Source: an uncultured Clostridia bacterium
GTDB lineage: Bacteria; Bacillota; Clostridia; Oscillospirales; Ruminococcaceae
Direction: 5' to 3'
NCBI GenBank assembly: GCA_947588775.1
Contig: CANPZQ010000002.1
Coordinates: 1-33,444, forward strand
DNA length: 33,444 nt
Below, one piece after another: positions 7,551 to 14,800 of the stretch. The notes beneath the pieces are model-generated. The model worked only from the letters and a program-made list of their open reading frames with translations, searched no databases and was not told where the DNA came from. The position numbers and the translations under genes were made by a program. Numbering within the stretch: the stretch's first letter is position 1; each line of letters starts with the position of its first letter.

Positions 7551-8300
7551 ATGAATTATCAGGACATAAACGCCGAAACAATCGACCGCTGGATTGACGA
7601 GGGCTGGGAATGGGGAGTTCCGGTCGCTCACGAAGTCTGCGAGGACGCGCGGCGCGGAAAATGGGACGTTTTGCTCACGCCGACAAAGTCGGTTCCCCAC
7701 AAATGGTTCGGCGAATTAAAGGGAAAGAAGCTTTTGGGGCTTGCCTCGGGCGGAGGCCAGCAGATTCCGATTTTTTCGATTTTAGGAGCCGACTGCACCG
7801 TTCTCGACTACTCCCCGAAGCAGCTTGAAGCGGAAAAGACGGTTTCTGAGCGCGAGGGCTACAACGTGAAAATTGTCCGCGCCGACATGACGAAGCCCCT
7901 GCCCTTTTCGGACGGCGAGTTTGACATAATCTTTCACCCGGTTTCAAACTGCTACGTCGAGGAGGTAAAGCCGATTTTCAGGGAATGCTTTCGGGTGCTG
8001 AAAAGCGGCGGAGTGCTCCTTTCGGGGCTCGACAACGGCGTGAATTTTCTCGTCAACGGCGACGAATCGAGGATTGTGAACACGCTCCCGTTTAACCCGC
8101 TTAAAAATCCCGAGCAGATGAAGTCGCTGTCGGACGACGACTGCGGCGTTCAGTTTTCGCACACGCTTGAGGAGCAAATCGGCGGGCAGCTCGAGGCGGG
8201 ATTTATTCTCACCGACATCTACGAGGACACTAACGGCTATGGGTACCTTCACGAGCACAATATCCCCTGCTTTTTAGCGACAAGAGCCGTAAAGCCCTGA
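7551..8300 (+). CDS. Class I SAM-dependent methyltransferase, substrate unknown
   Basis: A 249-residue Rossmann-type methyltransferase. Motif I is KLLGLASGGGQQIPIF (about residues 60-75), which has the G-x-G-x-G-like SAM loop; the acidic residue at the end of strand 2 is in TVLDYSPKQL, motif III is IVRADMTKPLPFSDGEFDIIF (about 107-127), and FRVLKSGGVLLSG is the usual post-I element. The N-terminal WIDEGWEWGVPV is characteristic of a group of bacterial small-molecule methyltransferases often left unassigned. CGGAGGG precedes the ATG. No neighbouring pathway gene reveals the substrate. A strong terminator follows 12 bases after the stop. Confidence 0.86.
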   Translation: MNYQDINAETIDRWIDEGWEWGVPVAHEVCEDARRGKWDVLLTPTKSVPHKWFGELKGKKLLGLASGGGQQIPIFSILGADCTVLDYSPKQLEAEKTVSEREGYNVKIVRADMTKPLPFSDGEFDIIFHPVSNCYVEEVKPIFRECFRVLKSGGVLLSGLDNGVNFLVNGDESRIVNTLPFNPLKNPEQMKSLSDDDCGVQFSHTLEEQIGGQLEAGFILTDIYEDTNGYGYLHEHNIPCFLATRAVKP

Positions 8301-8311
8301 ATTTCGCATAA

Positions 8312-8357
8312 ACCGCCCGTCGGCGCAGATAATAGCACCGAAGGGCGGTGAATTTTT
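8312..8357 (+). terminator. Intrinsic terminator with overlapping downstream ribosome binding site
   Basis: Outer stem ACCGCCC (8312-8318) with GGGCGGT (8343-8349), inner stem TCGGCGC (8320-8326) with GCACCGA (8335-8341) with one mismatch, loop AGATAATA, then a T5 run at 8353-8357. The 3' arm also carries the GGTGA that would serve the ORF starting at 8358. Confidence 0.7.
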
Positions 8358-8522
8358 ATGCCGGATAAACAAAAGCTTGCGCGGCTTCAAAAGGCGACCG
8401 CCGCCGAAGCGGCAAAGTACCTTGACCCGAAGGAGCTTCGGGACTTTCTCGAGGAGCGGCACCCGCTTTTTCCCGAAAATGCGGAAAAAAGGAGCTCTTC
8501 CGACTACGAAGGGCCGATATAA
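8358..8522 (+). CDS. 54-residue hypothetical protein
   Basis: Translates as a hydrophilic, mostly helical 54-residue protein: N terminus MPDKQKLARLQKATAAEAAK, centre DPKELRDFLEERHPLFP, C terminus SSSDYEGPI. Charged-residue and codon use resemble the neighbouring genes, and it ends at a bidirectional terminator ten bases later, so it fits a real transcription unit. GGTGA lies six bases before ATG, but inside the 3' arm of the upstream terminator hairpin. I do not recognise a family. It could be expressed by readthrough of the methyltransferase transcript. Confidence 0.55.
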   Translation: MPDKQKLARLQKATAAEAAKYLDPKELRDFLEERHPLFPENAEKRSSSDYEGPI

Positions 8523-8531
8523 ACGCCATGA

Positions 8532-8562
8532 AAAAAGCCCCCGGGGTATCCGGAGGCTTTTT
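8532..8562. terminator. Bidirectional intrinsic terminator
   Basis: AAAAAGCC (8532-8539) pairs with GGCTTTTT (8555-8562), with a GC-rich inner stem CCGG/CCGG, and gives T runs on both strands. It closes the plus-strand unit ending at 8522 and the rpsB-tsf operon ending at 8590. Confidence 0.85.
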
Positions 8563-8589
8563 CCGAAAGCTAAAAAGGAGAACGGAAAA

Positions 8590-9501
8590 TTACTTAATCA
8601 TCGAGGCAACCTCGTCGGCGAAGTTGTCCTCGCGCTTCGCGATGCCCTCGCCGCGCTCGTAGCGGACGTACTCGGCAACCTTAATCGAGCCGCCGAGCTC
8701 CTTCGCGCACTTGTCGACATACTTGCCGACGGTGAGGTCGCCGTCCTTGATGAATTCCTGGTCGACTAGGCAGTTTTCGCTGTAGTACTTGCCGATTTTG
8801 CCGTCGACAATCTTCGCGAGAACCTGCTCGGGCTTGTTCTTCATCTTCGGGTCCTCGGCCATCTGCGCGAGCATAATCTTCTTCTCGCCCTCTAATACGT
8901 CGGCGGGAACATGCTCTCTGTCGAGGTAGGAAGCGTTCATCGACGCGACCTGAAGCGCGACGTCCTTGCCGCAGACAAGTGCCTTGTCGCCGAGGTCGGT
9001 ATCGAGCTTTACGAGAACGCCGATTCTGCCGCCGCCGTGTACATAGGAAACAAGGGTTCCCTCGAGGCGGGCAAATCTGCGAATCTGAATGTTCTCGCGA
9101 ATCTTAAGGAACAGCTCCTGGAGCTCCTCCTCGACGGTTCTCTCGGAACCTACGGCCTTGGCGGCCTTTAAAGCGTCAACGTCGGCGGGATTCGCGGCGA
9201 TAACGGTCTTGACGACGGTGTTGACAAAGTTCTTGAAGTCGTCGGTGTTGGCAACGAAGTCGGTTTCGGAGTTTACCTCTACGATTGCGCCTACATTGCC
9301 CTCTACGGCGGCGATAACAAGGCCCTCGGCGGCAACTCTGCCGGCCTTCTTGGCCTGAGTTGCGAGGCCCTTCTCGCGGAGTATGATTATAGCCTTCTCG
9401 AAGTCGCCTTCGGCCTCGACAAGTGCCTTTTTGCAGTCCATCATTCCGACGCCCGTTCTCTCTCTGAGGGCGGAAACGTCCTTGGCGGTAATATTTGCCA
9501 T
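8590..9501 (-). CDS. tsf: Translation elongation factor Ts
   Basis: EF-Ts is the nucleotide exchange factor that releases GDP from EF-Tu. The 303-residue protein starts ITAKDVSALRERTGVGMMDCKKAL, the UBA-like N-terminal domain and signature, followed by KGLATQAKKAGRVAAEGLV. The core contains VEVNSETDFVANTDDFKNF (about residues 75-93), the EF-Tu contact TDFV region, and later the HVAAxN-like ALQVASMNASYLDREHVP. AGGAGGAT lies just upstream of the ATG. It follows rpsB by 93 bases, the usual pair, and the gap holds an inverted repeat that may modulate the S2:Ts ratio. Confidence 0.97.
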   Translation of the reverse strand: MANITAKDVSALRERTGVGMMDCKKALVEAEGDFEKAIIILREKGLATQAKKAGRVAAEGLVIAAVEGNVGAIVEVNSETDFVANTDDFKNFVNTVVKTVIAANPADVDALKAAKAVGSERTVEEELQELFLKIRENIQIRRFARLEGTLVSYVHGGGRIGVLVKLDTDLGDKALVCGKDVALQVASMNASYLDREHVPADVLEGEKKIMLAQMAEDPKMKNKPEQVLAKIVDGKIGKYYSENCLVDQEFIKDGDLTVGKYVDKCAKELGGSIKVAEYVRYERGEGIAKREDNFADEVASMIK

Positions 9502-9538
9502 ATTTTATCCTCCTAAATCATGCGGAAGCTCCCGAAAG

Positions 9539-9591
9539 CCGGATTTTCAGCTCACGGGTCCGCGTTTAATATATCCTTGTATAAAATCCGG
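9539..9591 (-). repeat. 9-bp inverted repeat in the rpsB-tsf gap
   Basis: CCGGATTTT (9539-9547) and AAAATCCGG (9583-9591) are perfect inverted copies separated by 35 bases. In the transcript this gives a stem right behind the rpsB stop codon. There is no T run, so it is not a plain terminator; it may stabilise the rpsB 3' end or influence tsf translation. Confidence 0.55.
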
Positions 9592-9594
9592 AAA

Positions 9595-10326
9595 TTATTC
9601 CTCTTCGGAAACGGTCGGGGCTTCCTCGCCTTCGGCGGCGGTTTCGCCCTGACGGCCCTCGATTACGGCGTCGGCGATTGCGCCCGAAATGAGCTTGATG
9701 GCGCGGATAGCGTCGTCGTTGCCGGGGATAACGTAGTCGACCTCATCGGGGTCGCAGTTTGTATCGACAATCGCGACAACGGGAATGCCGAGCTTTCTCG
9801 CCTCGGAAACGGCAATCTTCTCCCTCTTGGGGTCGACGATAAAGAGAGCCGACGGGAGCTTCTGCATGTTCTTGATGCCGCCGAGGTACTTTTCGAGCTT
9901 CTCGATCTCAAGCTGGAGCTTTACGACTTCCTTCTTGGGAAGAAGGTTGAAGGTGCCGTCGGTTTCCATCTTGTGAAGCTGCTCAAGCCTCTTGATTCTG
10001 GTCTGAATGGTCTTGAAGTTGGTCATCATTCCGCCGAGCCAGCGGGCGTTTACATAGTGAGCGTTCGCGCGAAGGGCTTCCTCGCGGATAGAGTCGCTCG
10101 CCTGCTTCTTGGTGCCTACAAAGATAATCTCGCCGCCCTCCGCGGAAAGGTCGCGGACGAACATATAAGCCTCTTCGAGCTTACGAACGGTCTTTTGCAG
10201 GTCGATGATGTAGATTCCGTTTCTTTCGGTGAAGATGTACGGAGCCATCTTCGGGTTCCATCTTCTCGAGGGGTGGCCGAAATGGACGCCCGCTTCAAGA
10301 AGCTGCTTCATTGATACTACTGCCAT
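9595..10326 (-). CDS. rpsB: 30S ribosomal protein S2
   Basis: S2 of the small ribosomal subunit, 243 residues. Signatures are MKQLLEAGVHFGHPSRRWNPKM at the N terminus, YIFTERNGIYIIDLQKT, GTKKQASDSIREEA, and the C-terminal DTNCDPDEVDYVIPGNDDAIRAI. CAGGAGGTTACTACC precedes the ATG at 10326. The acidic tail (EGEEAPTVSEEE) is a common lineage variation. The gene is preceded by a long structured leader and a promoter, and followed by tsf. In Bacillus rpsB-tsf precedes pyrH; here the pair lies downstream of polC with its own promoter. Confidence 0.97.
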   Translation of the reverse strand: MAVVSMKQLLEAGVHFGHPSRRWNPKMAPYIFTERNGIYIIDLQKTVRKLEEAYMFVRDLSAEGGEIIFVGTKKQASDSIREEALRANAHYVNARWLGGMMTNFKTIQTRIKRLEQLHKMETDGTFNLLPKKEVVKLQLEIEKLEKYLGGIKNMQKLPSALFIVDPKREKIAVSEARKLGIPVVAIVDTNCDPDEVDYVIPGNDDAIRAIKLISGAIADAVIEGRQGETAAEGEEAPTVSEEE

Positions 10327-10497
10327 GGTAGTAACCTCCTGTTTGGTTTAAAATTTTTTAACCCTCCGCCGGCATGGCTGAAAAGCAAAAACCGGAAATT
10401 ATTGCAACATGCTTAAAAGGTACGGCTTTTAGGCTTCTCCCTGCGTATCAACCCGAGGATTTTCGGGCACCTCCGCAGACAGCCGGCGTGCGAATTA
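10327..10497 (-). promoter_or_regulatory. Structured rpsB 5' leader, candidate autoregulatory element
   Basis: About 170 bases of leader between the predicted start of transcription and the rpsB ATG. A long-range 7-bp stem (GCCGGCG at 10482-10488 with CGCCGGC at 10367-10373) encloses a nested hairpin: CTGCG/CGCAG (10474-10478 with 10441-10445) around CCCGA/TCGGG (10463-10467 with 10452-10456). Close to the gene a further AT-rich hairpin GGTTTAAAA/TTTTTAACC lies near 10345-10363, ahead of the ribosome binding site. Control of rpsB by S2 through its leader is known in other bacteria; its presence here is an inference from structure and position. Confidence 0.55.
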
Positions 10498-10503
10498 CAA
10501 GCA

Positions 10504-10532
10504 ATTGTAGCACAGTTTTTTGAAAAATGCAA
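10504..10532 (-). promoter_or_regulatory. Promoter of rpsB-tsf
   Basis: TTGCAT (10527-10532) and TACAAT (10504-10509) on the minus strand, 17 bases apart, just past the end of the preceding ORF. Transcription would begin near 10497. Confidence 0.75.
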
Positions 10533-10539
10533 GGGGTTT

Positions 10540-10845
10540 TCAGAAATTTTTTGAATTTATCGGGTCATTGCCGGGCTTTTCGGGCTTTTTGTCGGGCGAG
10601 GGAAGGTATTCCGCCGCCGTGACGAGCACGGCGTCCTTGCCGATAAGACTTATATCCTCAAATCTGACCGCAAGGTCGCAGTCGCGCCCCAAAAGCCCGA
10701 AAAGCTTCGGTCTGCCGTATATAATCACCGTTTTTACGTCCGACGTTTCGGTATCGAACCTTATGTCGTCGGCGCGGCCCAAAATTTCCCCGGTCTTTGT
10801 GTCGACTATCTCCTTGCGCCTCAGCTCGCTCAGGCTGCACAGCAT
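10540..10845 (-). CDS. YlmC/YmxH-family PRC-barrel protein
   Basis: A 101-residue protein with a PRC-barrel: LSELRRKEIVDTKTGEILGRADDIRFD followed by VKTVIIYGRPKLFGLLGRDCDLAVRFEDISLIGKDAVLV, the pattern of the YlmC/YmxH family of spore-forming Bacillota. Members are often linked to sporulation, but the molecular role is not settled. The C-terminal 20 residues (PDKKPEKPGNDPINSKNF) are a low-complexity tail. GAGGTGAT precedes the ATG, but this site is the 3' arm of a perfect 9-bp hairpin. It lies 44 bases behind the Cys-rich gene and just ahead of the rpsB promoter. Confidence 0.85.
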   Translation of the reverse strand: MLCSLSELRRKEIVDTKTGEILGRADDIRFDTETSDVKTVIIYGRPKLFGLLGRDCDLAVRFEDISLIGKDAVLVTAAEYLPSPDKKPEKPGNDPINSKNF

Positions 10846-10878
10846 AAAAAATCACCTCTGTCAAATATATGACAGAGG
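10846..10878 (-). terminator. Terminator-like hairpin that includes the ymxH-type gene's ribosome binding site
   Basis: CCTCTGTCA and TGACAGAGG (10855-10863 and 10870-10878) are a perfect 9-bp inverted repeat with a 6-base loop, followed on the minus strand by TGATTTTTT and then the ATG. It can stop transcription after the Cys-rich gene or hide the Shine-Dalgarno sequence GAGGTGAT of the next gene. Confidence 0.7.
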
Positions 10879-10889
10879 CGGACGAAATA

Positions 10890-11672
10890 TTAGCCGTTTG
10901 TCTGCGAACAGCCGCAGCCGCCCGAGGCTTCCTCAAGGCCCTTGGGGAAGAACTCGCTTGTCGGGAAGCTTATCTTGTCGAAAAGCTCGCAGGGGCTTTC
11001 GGTCGCCGAGGTGCATTCCTTAGAGGGAACCTCGTAGTCGAACGCCGGAAGCATAACCGGGACGCTTCTTGAAAGCGAAACGACCGAGAACATTCCGAGG
11101 GTAACGCATATCATTTTTCTTGCGGGAACGGTGACGGCCGTTTCGCAGGTCGCGTCGGTGCATGCGCTGTAAGCCGGGATAGTCGCGAGGCGGAGCCCCA
11201 AAACTATCGGGTCGGCGACGGCGACCGTCGCGCGCGGCGGGTTGTTGTAGCAGCAGCCGTTTTGAGAAACAGCTCCGTTTACGTCGGAGCTGAAGAGCTT
11301 TGTGCCGCCCTCGCTGCCGTAGAGAATGACTTTTTTCGTAAATGCCGCCGTGCCGTTTACAAGGCTTGTCGCAGCGTTCGGCTGGGTCGACGTCGAAAGC
11401 TCTACCCCGATATTGAAGGTATAAGTAATGTCGACCGAATAGAAGCCCTTATTGAACTGTATAGGCTCTATCGAAAAGTACGCGCTTGTCACCTCGACGC
11501 AGCGCGCCTTGGCGTATACGGCGTCGTTCACGAGAGCCGCCGAGGCGGCGTCGGAAAATACGACTTCCAAATCCTCGAGGCAGTCGCGGTCCGAGCAGCT
11601 GTCAAATACCCGCTCTGCCTGAACCGTTACGGCTTCCTTGAAGCCGTATGGGTTATTAGCAAATTCTGCCAT
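10890..11672 (-). CDS. Cys-rich conserved clostridial protein of unknown function
   Basis: A 260-residue protein without signal peptide or membrane segment. I do not recognise a named family, although VFDSCSDRDCLEDLEVVF is a pattern I associate with uncharacterised clostridial proteins. It contains VEVTSAYFSIEPIQFNKGFYSVDITYTFNIGVEL (about residues 60-93, beta-rich), a CC pair (NGCCYNNPP), SACTDATCETAV, and a C-terminal SKECTSATESPCELFDK and SGGCGCSQTNG. The paired cysteines suggest metal binding or disulphide cross-linking, as in spore coat or exosporium proteins, but this is inference. AGGAGGATTCAT leads to the ATG. Upstream lies a G-rich gap behind polC; downstream a terminator-like hairpin and a YmxH-type gene, also of the sort found in spore formers. 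Confidence 0.75.
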   Translation of the reverse strand: MAEFANNPYGFKEAVTVQAERVFDSCSDRDCLEDLEVVFSDAASAALVNDAVYAKARCVEVTSAYFSIEPIQFNKGFYSVDITYTFNIGVELSTSTQPNAATSLVNGTAAFTKKVILYGSEGGTKLFSSDVNGAVSQNGCCYNNPPRATVAVADPIVLGLRLATIPAYSACTDATCETAVTVPARKMICVTLGMFSVVSLSRSVPVMLPAFDYEVPSKECTSATESPCELFDKISFPTSEFFPKGLEEASGGCGCSQTNG

Positions 11673-11880
11673 ATGAATCCTCCTGTATTAAGTATTAAAG
11701 TGCTATGACTTCGTTACATAATATTCGGAGGGTTGCGGTTTAGTTACCGAAGATTCGGGGGTTAGGAGGTGGAGGCGCGTAGGGCGGAGCGGGGAGGTAG
11801 CGGGGAGGAGGGAGGGGCGGGCGGGTGGGCGCAGCCAAAGGAGCTCCGCCCTTCGCGCCGGGCGGCTTCGCGCGAAATTT
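11673..11880 (-). other. G-rich gap between polC and the Cys-rich gene
   Basis: No gene seen. The plus strand is strongly purine-biased (11761-11830, many GGGG and GGAGG runs). GGGCGGAGC (11782-11790) and GCTCCGCCC (11843-11851) are inverted copies, and TTCGCGC (11852-11858) pairs with GCGCGAA (11870-11876). These folds could end the polC transcript, although no T run follows. An upstream promoter for the Cys-rich gene should lie near 11690-11750, but I see no clear sigma-A match. Confidence 0.5.
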
Positions 11881-14800
11881 TCAGAAGAGCGTCATCTGCG
11901 CGGTGGCGGGCATATCCCCGAACGCGCCGAGCTCGGTGAGCTGGTCGATTACGGAGTTGCTGACTCCCGCCGCGAGGGCGAACTCCTCAATCGAGATGAA
12001 ATCGTCCTTCTGCGACGCGGCATAGAGGGCCTTCGCGGCCTTTTCGCCTACGCCCGCAAGGGCTATGAACGGGAGCCTGAGCTTTCCGTCCTCTATTTTA
12101 TAAACGGTCGCGTGGGATTTGTGAATATCCACCGGCAGGAACTCATATCCGCGGCAAAGCATCTCGTTTATAATAAGCAGAGTTTCCATAACGCCTGTGT
12201 CCTTGGCGGTGCGTTCCTTGCCCTTTTGCTGATATTCCTCGATTTTGTACTTTGTCGCGAGCTTTCCGCGAATCGCACTTTCCGCGTCGAAGTCCTCGCC
12301 GCGTACCGTGAAGATTGCGGCGTAAAATTCGAGCGGATGGTAAACCTTGAACCATGCGAGCCTTATCGCGGCGGTGACGTAGGCCGCGGCATGCGCCTTC
12401 GGGAACATGTACTTAATCTTCATGCAGCTGTCGATGTACCACTCCGGAACGCCGTGGTCGCGCATTGTCTGCTTCATCTCGTCGGTGAGCTTGTCGGGGG
12501 CCTTCCCCTTTCGGACTATCTCCATTATATGGAACGAAAGGCTCTGGTCGACCCCGTGATATATGAGATATGTCATAATCGAGTCGCGCGTTCCGATAAC
12601 CTCTTTAATGGTGCAGGTGCCGTTTCGGATAAGCTCCTGAGCGTTGCCCGCCCATACGTCGGTGCCGTGGGAAAGCCCGGAAATCTGAAGCAAATCCGCA
12701 AAAGTCCTCGGCTTTGTTTCCCTGAGCATGTCGCGGGTGTTCGGGGTACCCATCTCGGGTATCGCGAGGGTTCCGTTCGACCACCCGAGCTCCTCCTCGG
12801 TAACGCCGAGGGCCTCCGGCGACGTAAACAGCGAATAAACCTTCTGGTCGCTCATCGGTGTGTCGGTGATTTTAAGCCCCGTCATGTCCTCGAGGTATTT
12901 ATATATCGTCGGGACGTCGTGGCCGAGCTCGTCGAGCTTTAAGATGGTATCGTGAAGCGAGTTGAAGTCAAAGTGGGTGGTAATAACGTCGGAATCCGTC
13001 TTTTCGGCGGGGTGCTGAACCGGCGTGAAGTCGTATACCTCATAGTCCGAGGGAATAACTACCATTCCGCCCGGGTGCTGGCCGGTCGTGCGCTTGATTC
13101 CGGTACAGCCCTTTGTCAGGCGGGAAATTTCGGCGTTGCTGACGGTTTTTCCGCGCTCCTCAAGATATTTCATGACGTAGCCGTAGGCGGTCTTGTCGGC
13201 GACGGTGGAGATTGTCCCAGCCTTGAAAACGTTTTCCGCGCCGAAGAGAACCTCGGTGAACTTGTGCGCCGACGACTGGTAGTCGCCCGAGAAGTTGAGG
13301 TCAATATCCGGCGACTTGTCGCCCTCGAATCCCAAAAACGTTTCAAACGGAATGTCGTGGCCGTCGCGCTTCATTTCCGCACCGCACTTCGGACATTTTT
13401 TCGGCGGAAGGTCGAAGCCCGAGCCGTATTCGCCCTTGGTGAAGAACTCGCTCTCATGGCATTCGGGGCATACATAGTGCGGCACAAGCGGGTTTACCTC
13501 GGAAATTCCGCACATCGACGCGACAAAGCTCGAACCTACCGACCCACGCGAGCCGACCTGATAGCCGTGCTCGACGGAATCGGCGACAAGACGCTTCGCG
13601 ATAACGTACAAAACGGCGAAGCCGTGCTTTATAATGGAGCTAAGCTCGCGGTCGAGCCTGTCGTAAACGATTTCGGGGAGCGGGTCGCCGTAGATTTCCT
13701 TCGCCCTTCTCCAACAAATTTCGGTAAGCTCGTCGTCCGCGCCGTCGATATGCGGCGTGAACGTTCCCTTCGGAAACGCCCGAAGCTCGGGGTCGGTCAT
13801 GTCGGCAATCAGGTTTGAATTCGTGACGACGACCTCATACGCCTTCTCCTCGCCGAGATATGCAAATTCCTTAAGCATTTCGTCGGTTGTTTTAAGATAA
13901 AGCGGAGCCTGCGTGTCGGAATCGGTGTACATTACCGAAGTCAGAATGCTGCGGAAAATCCCGTCGCGCTCGTTGAGAAAATGAACGTCGCCCGTCGCGA
14001 CAACCGGGATATTGAGCTCCTCGCCGAGCTTTACAATCGTTCGGTTGAAGTCCCGAAGCTGCTCCTCCGACGCGACGCTTCCGTTTCGGAGCATGAACAT
14101 GTTGTTTCCGATTGGCTGGATTTCGAGGTAGTCGTAGAAGCGGGCGATTTCCAGAAGCTCGTTCCACGGTTTCCCCTGAAAAACGGCGCGGAAAAGCTCC
14201 CCCGCCTCGCACGCCGAGCCGACGATAAGCCCCTCGCGGTGCTTTATAAGCTCGGATTTCGGGATTCGCGGATATTTGTAATAATACTTTAAATTCGAGT
14301 AGGAAACAAGCTTGTAGAGGTTCTTCAGCCCGACCTTATCCTTAGCGATAATAATCTGGTGGAAGGTCGGCAGGTGGTTTATATCGGTGTTCGCCAAAAG
14401 CGCGTTGAGGTTTCCGACGTTCGCGCTCTCGTCGCGCTCCAAAAGGCGGCGTGAAAGCACTATGAATATATTCGCGTTCATCTCCGCGTCGTCGCAGGCT
14501 CGGTGGTGGTTGAATTCGCCGAGGTTCAGGGCCTTCGCGACGGCGTCGAGAGTGTGCTTCGAGTTCTGCGGGAGCATCGACCGCGCGAAAGGCACTGTGT
14601 CGATATATGTAAAGTCAAACTCCTTGCCGCACCTCTCGGCGGCGGCGCGGATAAACGATGTGTCAAAGGAGGCGTTGTGCGCGATGAGAACAGGGTTTTC
14701 GCCGCAGAATTCCTTGAATTTGTCGATGGCTTCCGGCTCCTTGGGCGCGCCCCTTACCATGTCGTCGCGGATTCCGGTGAGCTCGATTATCCTCCCCGGA

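Noticed and set aside
9520..10314. Long plus-strand open frame of 264 codons opposite rpsB
   Set aside because: It lies entirely antisense to a certain ribosomal protein gene, has no ribosome binding site or family pattern, and such frames are expected in this GC-rich, codon-biased DNA. The same holds for plus-strand frames at 12112-13818 and 14959-15711 opposite polC and at 24999-25769 opposite der.
11673..11760. Sigma-E or sigma-K promoter for the Cys-rich gene (GAATATT and CATAGCA)
   Set aside because: The spacing between the two elements is 12 bases, too short for the consensus, and the -10 match is poor; I cannot support it.
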